A stretch of 64,000 bases of DNA, taken from Lachnospiraceae bacterium (GTDB taxonomy: Bacteria > Bacillota > Clostridia > Lachnospirales > Lachnospiraceae). Location of the stretch: positions 62,001-126,000 of the forward strand of contig JAFOEY010000032.1 of assembly GCA_017387565.1 (NCBI GenBank). Reading direction: 5' to 3'. The position numbers and the translations under genes are program-made. Positions 17,126 to 26,386 of the stretch are shown piece by piece. Below the pieces are notes generated by a model. It did no database searches. It was given only the letters and a program-made list of their open reading frames with translations, and was not told the origin of the DNA. Within the stretch, counting starts at the first letter, position 1, and every line of letters begins with the position of its first letter.

Positions 17126-18991
17126 ATGTGTGGTATTGTAGGATATTGTGGTAAAGAGCAGGCTGCTCCGATTTTGTTAGATGGTCTGGCAAAGCTTGAA
17201 TACAGGGGATATGATTCAGCCGGTCTTGCTGTAAGAGACGGGGATCATCCGATTTCTGTAGTAAAATCCAAAGGCAGATTGGCCAAATTATCTGATAAAA
17301 CGGATGGCGGAAAGGCATTAAAGGGATGTTGCGGTATCGGTCATACCCGCTGGGCAACGCATGGGGAACCGTCCGAAATCAATGCTCATCCGCATGTCAG
17401 TGGCACCTTTGTAAAAAATCATCCCACCGAAGAGGGAGAGGTAGTTGGTGTTCACAATGGTATTATTGAAAATTATCAGGAATTAAAAGAAAAGCTGCTT
17501 CGTAATGGCTATCAGTTCTATTCTGATACCGACACGGAAGTGGTTGTTAAGTTGGTAGATTATTATTATAAAAAATACAACATTGGTCCGGTTGATGCGA
17601 TTGCAAAAACCATGGTACGTGTGCGCGGTTCTTATGCACTCTGTCTGATGTTCCAGGATTATCCCGGAGAAATCTGGGTAGCCCGTAAGGACAGCCCCAT
17701 GATTATCGGAACAGAGGGAGAAGCTTCTTTTGTTGCATCCGATGTTCCGGCTATTTTGAAATATACGCGCAATGTTTATTATATTGGCAATCTCGAAATG
17801 GCAAAACTCTCCAATGGCGAAGTTCATTTCTTTAACCTTAATGGTGATGAGATTGAGAAACCTCTGACGGAAATCCACTGGGATGCGGAATCCGCAGAAA
17901 AAGGCGGTTATGAGCATTTCATGATGAAAGAAATCCATGAACAGCCCAAGGCCATTACGGATACGGCAAATGTTGTGTTAAAGGATGGAAAAATAGACTT
18001 GTCTGCAATCGCTATGGATGAAAACGTGCTGCAGACAATCGACCAGATTTACATTGTAGCATGTGGTTCGGCATACCATGTCGGCATGACGGCACAGTAT
18101 GTATTTGAGGATTTTGCCAAAATTCCCGTTCGTGTGGAGCTGGCAAGCGAATTCCGTTATCGTAATCCGATTCTTTCCCCCAATGGCCTGGTTGTTATTA
18201 TTTCACAGTCCGGAGAAACCGCCGATTCCTTAGCTGCATTAAGAGAAGCAAAGGAGCGTGGAAATAAGACATTGGCGATTGTCAATGTTGTAGGCTCTTC
18301 TATTGCAAGGGAAGCCGATTATGTGTATTACACCATGGCAGGTCCGGAAATTGCGGTTGCCACGACAAAGGCATACAGTACACAGCTGATTGCCTGCTAT
18401 ATGTTAGCAATTGCATTTGGACAGCATAGAAAACAGTTAGATGATGCAAAGGCTTCAGAGCTTGTGGCAGAGATTTTGACACTTCCGGATAAGATTGAAA
18501 AGATTATTGCGGATAAAGAGCGTATCCAGTGGTTTGCGGCTAAATTTGCATCGGCAAAAGATGTCTTCTTTATTGGAAGAGGCATTGACTATTCCGTTTC
18601 AATGGAGGGAAGTCTGAAATTAAAAGAAATCAGTTATATCCATTCAGAAGCTTATGCGGCCGGTGAATTAAAGCATGGAACTATTTCCTTAATAGAAAAT
18701 GGAACATTGGTAATTGGTCTTTTGACACAGGATGACTTATATGAAAAGACAATTTCCAATATGGTAGAAGTAAAGAGTCGTGGTGCGTATCTGATGGGAC
18801 TGACCAGCTATGGACATTATGAAATTGAGGATACGGTAGATTTCACAGTTTATATTCCAAAGACAGATACTCATTTTGCGGCATCCCTTGCTGTCGTACC
18901 GTTACAGCTTTTAGGATACTATGTCTCTGTTGCAAAAGGTCTTGATGTGGATAAACCGCGAAATCTGGCAAAATCCGTTACAGTAGAGTAA
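17126..18991 (+). CDS. glmS: Glutamine-fructose-6-phosphate aminotransferase (isomerizing)
   Basis: A 621-aa enzyme making glucosamine-6-phosphate, the first amino sugar for peptidoglycan and other polymers. The N-terminal Ntn amidotransferase starts MCGIVGYCG (nucleophile Cys2) with HTRWATHGEPSEINAHPH and HNGIIENY. Two SIS domains follow (GSAYHVGMTAQYVFE and SQSGETADSLAAL; later GRGIDYSVSMEGSLKLKEISY), ending DKPRNLAKSVTVE. Length is normal. AGAAGGAGAA provides the ribosome binding site inside the end of the preceding GT2 gene. With only 2 bases between the genes there is no room for a glmS ribozyme directly upstream. Confidence 0.97.
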   Translation: MCGIVGYCGKEQAAPILLDGLAKLEYRGYDSAGLAVRDGDHPISVVKSKGRLAKLSDKTDGGKALKGCCGIGHTRWATHGEPSEINAHPHVSGTFVKNHPTEEGEVVGVHNGIIENYQELKEKLLRNGYQFYSDTDTEVVVKLVDYYYKKYNIGPVDAIAKTMVRVRGSYALCLMFQDYPGEIWVARKDSPMIIGTEGEASFVASDVPAILKYTRNVYYIGNLEMAKLSNGEVHFFNLNGDEIEKPLTEIHWDAESAEKGGYEHFMMKEIHEQPKAITDTANVVLKDGKIDLSAIAMDENVLQTIDQIYIVACGSAYHVGMTAQYVFEDFAKIPVRVELASEFRYRNPILSPNGLVVIISQSGETADSLAALREAKERGNKTLAIVNVVGSSIAREADYVYYTMAGPEIAVATTKAYSTQLIACYMLAIAFGQHRKQLDDAKASELVAEILTLPDKIEKIIADKERIQWFAAKFASAKDVFFIGRGIDYSVSMEGSLKLKEISYIHSEAYAAGELKHGTISLIENGTLVIGLLTQDDLYEKTISNMVEVKSRGAYLMGLTSYGHYEIEDTVDFTVYIPKTDTHFAASLAVVPLQLLGYYVSVAKGLDVDKPRNLAKSVTVE

Positions 18992-19083
18992 GCTATGGCA
19001 TACTGATGGATATGCCGATATACCGGAATGACAGAGTAAGCATAGGTATACCGGTATATAGTACGTGCTTTAGGAGTAGCAAT

Positions 19084-20499
19084 ATGGAAGAAAACGAGAA
19101 AGTGTATCAGAAAACTGAAGATGATCGAATTAAGAAAATGGGCATGAGTGTATTGGGCGGTTTGCTATTCGGTCTGGTCGCGGGAATGGTCATAATTGTC
19201 ATTCTGGTTGTGTTTAAGCAGGAAGTTATGCCAAATGCCGACGAGGCGGTTGCTCAAATTGAAACAACGGATGGTGGCAGTTTATCAGATATTTCAGGAC
19301 AAAATGAAGGGAAGCAACCGGCAGATTCGTCTGGCGAAAATATAGCTGATGATAAGGATTTGCATGAGGTAACAAGTGGCGGTGAAAATGGTGCTGATGA
19401 AACCAGCGATATCAACGAAATGAATTCCGATTCAGAAATTGATATGACGGATGCCACAGCTTCCAAAGCGACGGTCGTGACCGATGTAACAGAAGTTGTT
19501 GACAGGGTAATGCCCTGTGTTGTATCAATCTTTGGTACTTACACGATGGAAGATGATTTTTGGGGCTATTTTTATGATTATGAAGCGGAAGGCGGCGGTT
19601 CCGGTATTATTGTCGGGGAAAATGACACCGAGCTTTTAATTGCTACCAACAACCATGTAGTGGAAGATTCCGAGGAGCTTACGGTTCAGTTTATTGATGC
19701 TTCGGTTGCATCTGCTTCTGTCAAAGGAACCGATAAAGATATGGATCTGGCTGTTATTGCCATTAGTTTGACGGATTTGGATCCTGCAACCAAAAAAATG
19801 ATCCGAATTGCTACATTGGGTAATTCCGATTATCTGAAGGTAGGAGAGCCGGCCATTGCAATCGGCAATGCACTTGGTTATGGACAGTCAGTAACGACCG
19901 GAGTAATCAGTGCAGTAAATAGAGCATATACGGATAATGAAGGCCCGCTCTATGGTACGGAAAACAGTAAGGATGCCTCATCCAAGGTCAAATATCTGAT
20001 TCAAACTGATGCGGCTATTAATCCCGGCAATTCCGGTGGTGCTCTATTAAATGTGCGTGGTGAGGTCATCGGTATAAACTCCAGTAAGATTGCTGACTAT
20101 GCGACTGAGGGCATGGGATACGCCATCCCCATTTCAACGGCAGAACCGATTTTAAAAGATCTGATGCAGAAAAAAACAAGACCGGTACAGAAGCGTGACG
20201 ATTCTGCATATCTGGGCATTAGTGGTATGGCGGTTACCGGCGAATTATTAGAAAAATATAACCTGAAAGAAGGTATTTACATTACGCAGGTATTTGATGA
20301 AACGCCTGCACAGAGAGCCGGAATTCATAAAGGGGATATTTTATTGGAAATTGACGGATATACCGTAGGAGACATGGATGATCTGACAGAAGTATTGTCT
20401 TATTATGAAGAAGGTGATTCGGTTACGGTTAATTTGCTGACACGAACATCGGATGGTTATCAGACCTTTGATACAACCGTAAAACTTGGAGGAAAATAA
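19084..20499 (+). CDS. HtrA/DegP-type membrane-anchored serine protease with PDZ domain
   Basis: About 471 aa; ATG 19084 has TAGGAG 6-7 bases upstream and is preferred to the longer frame from 19006. One membrane anchor (about residues 22-45) is followed by an acidic Ser/Asp/Glu linker to about residue 130, then the trypsin-like domain with H191 (NNHVVED), D221 (DMDLAVI) and S317 in NPGNSGGALLN. A single PDZ domain closes the protein (GIYITQVFDETPAQRAGIHKGDILLEIDG). Surface quality-control or shaving protease. Its stop overlaps the ClpX-like start (TAATG), joining extracellular and cytoplasmic proteolysis in one operon. Confidence 0.93.
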   Translation: MEENEKVYQKTEDDRIKKMGMSVLGGLLFGLVAGMVIIVILVVFKQEVMPNADEAVAQIETTDGGSLSDISGQNEGKQPADSSGENIADDKDLHEVTSGGENGADETSDINEMNSDSEIDMTDATASKATVVTDVTEVVDRVMPCVVSIFGTYTMEDDFWGYFYDYEAEGGGSGIIVGENDTELLIATNNHVVEDSEELTVQFIDASVASASVKGTDKDMDLAVIAISLTDLDPATKKMIRIATLGNSDYLKVGEPAIAIGNALGYGQSVTTGVISAVNRAYTDNEGPLYGTENSKDASSKVKYLIQTDAAINPGNSGGALLNVRGEVIGINSSKIADYATEGMGYAIPISTAEPILKDLMQKKTRPVQKRDDSAYLGISGMAVTGELLEKYNLKEGIYITQVFDETPAQRAGIHKGDILLEIDGYTVGDMDDLTEVLSYYEEGDSVTVNLLTRTSDGYQTFDTTVKLGGK

Positions 20500-22556
20500 T
20501 GGCTAATTTTTTTGATTTTTTAAACAACTCAGATAAATCGAATGCAAATGATAAAAAGACTTCTAATACCGAATCTAATCATATGGAAAACAGAACAGAT
20601 GAAAAAAAGTCGGCAGAAGATATGCCGAAGAATCAGGCTGGTGAAAATATTACGGCGGAAGATATGGACATGAATCATAACAACATGGATGATACTATGA
20701 AAAATGTATCAGATGAAGTCGTATTCTTTGATGAAGATGATTTTTCAGAAGAAGAAGAAAATGATTTGTTTTTAAACGATTTTGATTCTTCTGATGATTA
20801 TGATGATGAAGCTTCACAAAAAAGATATATTAAACCGGAAAATGATTTCAGAGAAGTTGTGGCAAAAGATGATGCTCCCTTATTTGATATGAGTGCCGGA
20901 GACGATGACTTTGACGATGATGACTTTGATGATTCGGATGATTTGACGGATACAGATAGAAAAGCAGATAAAAAGATTTCCGGTAATGATGCCAAAGAAC
21001 AATTTGTTGTCGAAGAAGCAGACGATGATATTTCAGATGAATTACCGGTTGATGATGAAGCTCCTTTAGAAGACGAATTTGTTATTGATGAAAAGAATGA
21101 TGATGATAAAGAAGATAATGACGGTGACGACGAAGATGACGATGACGAATATGACAATGTATGTTTCATCTGTCACAGACCGGAAAGTGTCACCGGTAAA
21201 CAGTTTAAGATGCCGCAGAATATCTGTATTTGTGATGACTGTATGCATAAAACTATGGATGCGATTAGCCAGTATGATTATTCTGCACTGGATGATCCGT
21301 CATTGTTCGGACCGATGTCAGGATTTGATATGGCTTCCATGTTAAACGGAAATAATTCCGATGACAAAGATGAAAAGAAAGGAACTCCTAAGGGATTTCC
21401 CAATATTCGTTTTGTGAATTTGAATGATTTGCAGGGAGAAAGCTTAAATTCTAAACGTTCAAAATTAAAGAAACGTAAAAAAACGGATAAGCCGTTGATT
21501 GATATTAAGAATATTCCCGCACCGCATGAAATCAAGGCGAAGCTGGATGAATTTGTTGTCGGTCAGGAAAAGGCCAAAAAGGTAATGTCGGTTGCTGTTT
21601 ATAATCATTATAAGCGTGTAGCTACCAATACCATGGATGAGATTGAGATTGAGAAATCCAATATGCTGATGATTGGACCGACCGGCTGTGGTAAAACCTA
21701 TCTGGTTAAAACGCTTGCCAAGCTTTTAGATGTTCCGCTTGCCATTGCCGATGCTACCAGTCTGACAGAGGCCGGATATATCGGTGACGATATCGAAAGT
21801 GTTTTGTCAAAGCTTCTGGCCGCAGCGGATAATGATGTGGACAGGGCTGAGATGGGTATTGTTTTCATTGATGAAATTGATAAGATTGCCAAAAAGCAAA
21901 ACACCAATTCCAGGGATGTATCCGGCGAATCGGTTCAGCAGGGTATGTTAAAACTGTTGGAGGGAGCGGATATCGAAGTGCCTGTTGGTGCCAGCAGTAA
22001 AAATGCCATGGTTCCGCTTACGACCATCAATACACGTAATATTTTATTTATCTGCGGCGGAGCGTTTCCGGAACTGGATGAGATTATCAAACAGCGTCTT
22101 TCCAAACAGAGTTCCATTGGTTTCGATGCGGTATTAAAAGATACGTATGATAAAGAAAAAAATATCCACAATCAGGTTACGATTGAAGATTTGAGAAAAT
22201 TTGGTATGATACCCGAATTTCTGGGCCGTCTTCCGATTTTATTTACACTGGATGGCTTAACAGAAGAAATGCTGGTTGCGATTTTAAGCGAACCAAAGAA
22301 TGCTATTTTGAAACAGTATCAGAAGCTGTTGGCATTGGATGAAGTGGATTTGCACTTTGATGACAGTGCATTGCATGCCATCGCCAAAAAGGCTATGGAA
22401 AAAGATACTGGGGCACGTGCGCTTCGGGCAATCATCGAGGAATTTATGCTGGATATTATGTATGAAATACCCAAAGATGATAATATCGGTACTGTAACCA
22501 TTACCGGAGATTATATCGAAGGTAAAGGCGGTCCGATTATTGAAATTCGCGGATAG
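20499..22556 (+). CDS. Divergent ClpX-like AAA+ unfoldase with a 220-residue acidic N-terminal extension
   Basis: A 685-aa protein, well above the usual ~420 for ClpX. Residues 1-220 are an Asp/Glu-rich, repetitive, probably disordered extension. A ClpX-type C4 zinc-binding domain follows (C222-x2-C225 ... CDDC). The AAA+ core has Walker A GPTGCGKT (393-400), Walker B VFIDEID, pore loop GYIG (426-429, usually GYVG) and the ClpP-binding IGF tripeptide (540-542). The RKH pore loop expected before TTNILFICGGAF is replaced by a GASSKNAM-type loop. It is coupled to HtrA by a one-base overlap. It probably delivers substrates to ClpP, but with altered substrate choice. Confidence 0.88.
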   Translation: MANFFDFLNNSDKSNANDKKTSNTESNHMENRTDEKKSAEDMPKNQAGENITAEDMDMNHNNMDDTMKNVSDEVVFFDEDDFSEEEENDLFLNDFDSSDDYDDEASQKRYIKPENDFREVVAKDDAPLFDMSAGDDDFDDDDFDDSDDLTDTDRKADKKISGNDAKEQFVVEEADDDISDELPVDDEAPLEDEFVIDEKNDDDKEDNDGDDEDDDDEYDNVCFICHRPESVTGKQFKMPQNICICDDCMHKTMDAISQYDYSALDDPSLFGPMSGFDMASMLNGNNSDDKDEKKGTPKGFPNIRFVNLNDLQGESLNSKRSKLKKRKKTDKPLIDIKNIPAPHEIKAKLDEFVVGQEKAKKVMSVAVYNHYKRVATNTMDEIEIEKSNMLMIGPTGCGKTYLVKTLAKLLDVPLAIADATSLTEAGYIGDDIESVLSKLLAAADNDVDRAEMGIVFIDEIDKIAKKQNTNSRDVSGESVQQGMLKLLEGADIEVPVGASSKNAMVPLTTINTRNILFICGGAFPELDEIIKQRLSKQSSIGFDAVLKDTYDKEKNIHNQVTIEDLRKFGMIPEFLGRLPILFTLDGLTEEMLVAILSEPKNAILKQYQKLLALDEVDLHFDDSALHAIAKKAMEKDTGARALRAIIEEFMLDIMYEIPKDDNIGTVTITGDYIEGKGGPIIEIRG

Positions 22557-22604
22557 TTCCTATAATTGCTGCATAGACTGATAAAAAAGGTTTATGGTGC
22601 AATT

Positions 22605-24386
22605 ATGGATTTATGTAATTATCGTATTTTATCGGAGGATTATCGGGATATCCCATTGGGATTTGATATATCCTCCGGTTCTTTATTTCCGGGAGATCCA
22701 GTCAGTTCTGACAAATGTGTCATCAAAATATTGGACAATTTATTTATATTATATGTGGCGGCATCTTCGGTGCCGCCTTTAAACAGCGCAGAATACCGGT
22801 ATCAGTATATTCCCAAGTGTTACGGATTGCAAAGTGATCTGTCCGTCTTAAATTCGGCAGGAATTCTTCAGGTAAACAGGGAACCCTTAAATTTAACCGG
22901 AAGAGGCGTCTTGCTTGGGTTTCTGGATACGGGAATCAGATACCGGCTTCCGGCTTTTTTAAATGAAGATGGAACCACAAGAATTGCTGCAGTCTGGGAC
23001 CAGACGGCGATACAAAGTGATACAGATCCGGACAATGAAATCGAAATGCCGATGGATGGTACGGCAGCGGATGATACCAAAATGCCAGATTCGGAACAGA
23101 ACAAAAAGTTTCGTGCGCCTGAGGGCTTCTATTACGGTGTGGAATATACCAGAGAGGATATTAATGAAAATCTTCGGGAGAATGGTCCGCTTTTGTTTAC
23201 GGATGAAGACGGGCATGGTACCAAAATGATTTCGGCTGCTTGTGGGTATGATAGGACAAACGGATTTGCCGGTGCGGCAAAGGATGCGGATATTGCGGTT
23301 GTGAAATTGAAACAATGCAAACAGTACATGAGAGAGTTTTACAGCATTGGGGATGATGTACTCTGCTATCAGGAGACGGATGTCATGCTTGCCTTAAGCT
23401 ATCTGGATCAACTGGCATCGAAGCTTGGAAAACCGCTTGTCATCTGTATTGCTTTGGGAACAACGATGGGCTCACATGATGGTTCGTCGCTCTTGGATGG
23501 ATATCTGGATATTCTTGCCCGGAAAAGAAACCGGTGTGTGGTAATCGGAGGCGGCAATGAGGGGAATACTTCGGGACATTATGAAGGGAATCTTTTTCCT
23601 TCTTATTCCGGCATAAAGAATTATGATGAAATGGAACTATTGATTGGGGATGGTGAGCCGGGGTTCTATATGGAAATCTGGGGACAAATTCCCGGTATAT
23701 ATACGATTTCTCTGACATCGCCGGGCGGAGAAACGATACCGGAAATACCGTACCGGCTTGGGCAGAGTTTAGAATTTGGTTTTATTTATTCGGAATCCAG
23801 GGTTGTGATTGATTATGTACCTGTAGATTTAGGAAATGGGCAGCAACTGTTCACACTTCGTTTTATTAGACCGGTTCCCGGAATTTGGAAAATTCGTGTT
23901 TTTGCCGGAGATGGAGAAGGCATCGTCCATTCATGGCTCCCGCTTCGACAGTTTTTAAAAAGTGAAACATATTTTTTACGTCCCAGTCCTTATGAGACTA
24001 TCACAGAGCCAGCATACAGTCGGGCAACCTTAGCTGTATCAAGCTATAACAGCGCGGATCAAAGCTTTTATTTAAACAGTGGCCGCGGGTTTTCGATAGA
24101 TGGCTTTATCGTTCCTTCAATCGCGGCACCGGGTGTATTGGTACCAACTGTAATGGGAGCGGAAACGGGATCCAGTATGGCTGCAGCCATAACGGCGGGA
24201 GCGGCTGCGGATTTTATGCAATGGGCCGTTGTGGAGGGCAGAGATATAACAATCAATACCCAAAGTATTAAAAATCTTTTTATTCGCGGCGCTACACGAA
24301 AAAAAGAGCTGTATTATCCTTCCCGGGAATGGGGATATGGAACCCTAAATCTGGAGGGAGTGTTTGATGTTCTTGCCGGGCTGTGA
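22605..24386 (+). CDS. S8 family subtilisin-like protease (Csp-like)
   Basis: About 593 aa from ATG 22605; a TTG at 22566 gives a longer, less convincing form. Catalytic residues are all present: D108 in LLGFLDTGIRY, H204 in EDGHGTKM, and S524 in ETGSSMAA. A jelly-roll-like insertion sits between the His and Ser segments, as in Clostridia germination proteases of the CspB/CspC class and related Lachnospiraceae S8 peptidases. No classical signal peptide is seen. It follows htrA and the ClpX-like gene, making a three-gene proteolysis group. Confidence 0.88.
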   Translation: MDLCNYRILSEDYRDIPLGFDISSGSLFPGDPVSSDKCVIKILDNLFILYVAASSVPPLNSAEYRYQYIPKCYGLQSDLSVLNSAGILQVNREPLNLTGRGVLLGFLDTGIRYRLPAFLNEDGTTRIAAVWDQTAIQSDTDPDNEIEMPMDGTAADDTKMPDSEQNKKFRAPEGFYYGVEYTREDINENLRENGPLLFTDEDGHGTKMISAACGYDRTNGFAGAAKDADIAVVKLKQCKQYMREFYSIGDDVLCYQETDVMLALSYLDQLASKLGKPLVICIALGTTMGSHDGSSLLDGYLDILARKRNRCVVIGGGNEGNTSGHYEGNLFPSYSGIKNYDEMELLIGDGEPGFYMEIWGQIPGIYTISLTSPGGETIPEIPYRLGQSLEFGFIYSESRVVIDYVPVDLGNGQQLFTLRFIRPVPGIWKIRVFAGDGEGIVHSWLPLRQFLKSETYFLRPSPYETITEPAYSRATLAVSSYNSADQSFYLNSGRGFSIDGFIVPSIAAPGVLVPTVMGAETGSSMAAAITAGAAADFMQWAVVEGRDITINTQSIKNLFIRGATRKKELYYPSREWGYGTLNLEGVFDVLAGL

Positions 24387-24409
24387 TATTCTGTTGTTGA
24401 ATATAGAAA

Positions 24410-24530
24410 AGGAAATGTTCGATAATAGTAATAATAGAAAAGGGAATATATGATAAACGATGAAATAATAAAAGAAGGAATATTTTGCAATCGATAAAAT
24501 AATAGAAGAAGGGATATTTGCTAATCGTAT
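24410..24530 (+). repeat. Degenerate 34-38-base tandem repeat
   Basis: Three to four diverged units of the pattern CGATAAAATAATAGAAGAAGGGATATTTG-like sequence fill the space between the subtilase and the LspA-like gene. The two best units are at about 24458-24491 and 24492-24525. It is AT-rich and has no open frame. Confidence 0.65.
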
Positions 24531-24604
24531 AGTACTCCAAATAGGAAGCTTGAAACGAATGCAGGATAATCGGAAACATGAAAACAGAAGGAGAAATATA
24601 TCAT

Positions 24605-25063
24605 ATGACGACATGGATTGCGGTTTTGATTGCTGCTTGTGAGCATGTGATCAAGCAGGTGCGGGAGAAAAACGGAAAAGAAGGCGAGCATATTACCGGT
24701 TTTTCCAAAATGCCTTTTTTAAAAGATAAAGTATATTTGACTAAATATCACAATTATGGGGCTTTTTTAAATCTGGGAAGCAAACATCCGGAATTTATAA
24801 AGGGATTGTCAGTAGGTCTCTGCATCCTTTGTTTTCTTTTGTATATTTTTTCATTTGGAAAAAAAGGAAAACGATTATTACGTACGGGGCTTGCCGTTTT
24901 GCTGGGCGGAGCTTTTTCCAATACCTATGACCGTATGACTAAGGGATATGTGGTGGATTATTTCGGTTTTGAGGTAAAAAATGATAGAATCAGAAATTTG
25001 GTTTTTAATATCTCTGATTTTTGTATTATGATAGGTGCCGCAATCACAGTTGTGTTTATTTGA
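24605..25063 (+). CDS. Signal peptidase II-like (LspA-family) membrane protein
   Basis: About 152 aa from ATG 24605 (AGAAGGAG upstream); 24578 is the alternative start. The LspA signatures are recognisable but divergent: YHNYGAFLNLG in place of the NxGAAF block, GGAFSNTYDRM, KGYVVDYFGF with candidate catalytic D118, and FNISDFCIMIG with D138. Three to four membrane helices fit the topology. LspA cleaves lipoprotein signal peptides. The first helix is short and followed by a long charged stretch (QVREKNGKEGE), unusual for a housekeeping enzyme, so this may be a second, specialised copy. Confidence 0.75.
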   Translation: MTTWIAVLIAACEHVIKQVREKNGKEGEHITGFSKMPFLKDKVYLTKYHNYGAFLNLGSKHPEFIKGLSVGLCILCFLLYIFSFGKKGKRLLRTGLAVLLGGAFSNTYDRMTKGYVVDYFGFEVKNDRIRNLVFNISDFCIMIGAAITVVFI

Positions 25064-25116
25064 GAATTCTCCTAATATTATTTATCTATCGTAATTGGCT
25101 TTTACAGTCCGTGATA

Positions 25117-25145
25117 TTGCGAAAGAAGGCTCCATTTGCTATACT
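25117..25145 (+). promoter_or_regulatory. Promoter of the carbamate kinase gene
   Basis: A -35 TTGCGA (25117-25122), 17-base spacer and -10 TATACT (25140-25145), leaving a leader of about 140 bases with no strong hairpin. Confidence 0.65.
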
Positions 25146-25291
25146 AATGGAAGATGTATGTGCTTAGAATTAAAGGATTGCGTATGTTTATTTTTGAGAA
25201 GGATATTGCAACCGAATGATCTGTACATCAGAGATGTTAAAATATATTTAGCATTTATAATATGAAAGAAACAAACAAGGCAGGTAAGATT

Positions 25292-26227
25292 ATGAGCAAG
25301 AAGAAAGTAGTTGTTTCATTAGGTCATCAGGCATTGGGATATACAATCTCCGAACAGTGGGATGCCGTAAAAGATACAGCAAAAGCTTTGGCAGATTTGG
25401 TTGAATCAGATTATCAGCTGACTATTACACACAGTAATGGCCCGCAGGTTTCCATGATTCACAAGGCAATGACGGAGTTGCGCCGTATTTATATTGATTA
25501 TAGTCCGGCACCGATGTGTGTATGTTCGGCCATGAGTCAGGGTTATGTCGGCTATGATATTCAGAATGCTTTAAAGGCAGAATTACTATCAAGAGGTATT
25601 TCTAAGCCTGTTAGTACGATTTTAACGCAGGTTACGGTGGATCCTTATGATGAGGCCTTTTATGAGCCTAAAAAGCTTATAGGACGTTATATGAGCGCTG
25701 AGGATGCCGAAATTGAAGTGAAGAAGGGCAATTATGTGCAGGAAATTCCGGGAAAAGGTTTTAGACGCGCTATTGCTGCACCAAAGCCTATTGATATTGT
25801 GGAGATTGATACGATCCGTCTGCTTGCAGATGCTGATCAGGTTGTCATTGCGTGCGGTGGCGGCGGAATTCCCGTAATTGAGCAAAAACATGCTTTAAAA
25901 GGCGCTTCAGCCGTTATTGAAAAGGATTGCATCGCCGGAAAATTAGCAAGTGATTTAAAAGTCGACCAGTTAATTATCTTAACAAGCGTTGATCAGGTAT
26001 ATATCAATTTTGGAAAAGATAATCAGACCGGTATAGATAAAATGAATACGGATCAGGTTAAGGCTTATATTGAAGCAGGAGAATTTGGTGAGAATGATAT
26101 GCTTCCCAAGATGGAGGCTGCCCTTGATTATCTTGGCAAAGTTCCGACAGGAAGTGTTTTGATTACTTCTATTGATAAAGCTGCAAAAGCTGTCAAAGGA
26201 AAAGCCGGTACTTTGATTACGGTGTAA
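25292..26227 (+). CDS. arcC: Carbamate kinase
   Basis: About 311 aa from ATG 25292, with CAGGTAAG just upstream; the longer frame from 25262 is also possible. The enzyme interconverts carbamoyl phosphate + ADP with ATP + carbamate + ammonia, usually to gain ATP from arginine, citrulline or purine breakdown. Amino-acid-kinase features: VVVSLGHQALG, THSNGPQVSMIHKA, VIACGGGGIPVI, and LTSVDQVYINFG. Length is normal for ArcC. No arginine deiminase or carbamoyltransferase gene adjoins it, so its pathway here is not fixed. It has its own promoter and terminator. Confidence 0.93.
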   Translation: MSKKKVVVSLGHQALGYTISEQWDAVKDTAKALADLVESDYQLTITHSNGPQVSMIHKAMTELRRIYIDYSPAPMCVCSAMSQGYVGYDIQNALKAELLSRGISKPVSTILTQVTVDPYDEAFYEPKKLIGRYMSAEDAEIEVKKGNYVQEIPGKGFRRAIAAPKPIDIVEIDTIRLLADADQVVIACGGGGIPVIEQKHALKGASAVIEKDCIAGKLASDLKVDQLIILTSVDQVYINFGKDNQTGIDKMNTDQVKAYIEAGEFGENDMLPKMEAALDYLGKVPTGSVLITSIDKAAKAVKGKAGTLITV

Positions 26228-26263
26228 GATATCTTTGTGATATACTCATAAAGCATTTATTAA

Positions 26264-26340
26264 ATGCCTGGTTTCAAAACTCAGACTTTGTCTTCTGAAA
26301 GTTGAAACTGGGCATTTTTTTGTTTGCATATGTCGCTAAG
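26264..26340 (+). terminator. Terminator hairpin after arcC; core of repeat family B
   Basis: ATGCCTGGTTTCAA (26264-26277) pairs with TTGAAACTGGGCAT (26302-26315), with an inner CAGA/TCTG pair, then TTTTTTT. The same 77-base core recurs at 39725-39801 with a paired base change in the stem. It separates arcC from the convergent large membrane gene and could serve both. Confidence 0.85.
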
Positions 26341-26386
26341 TGCCGGGCATACCGAATGTGGCAGGAGAGACAAAAAGTATGCGCAT

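Noticed and set aside
17100..17126. glmS ribozyme
   Set aside because: There are only 2 bases between the upstream stop codon and glmS, and no ribozyme-like leader is seen.
20798..21169. A Ser-rich 123-codon minus-strand frame
   Set aside because: It is the mirror of the acidic Asp/Glu extension of the ClpX-like gene.
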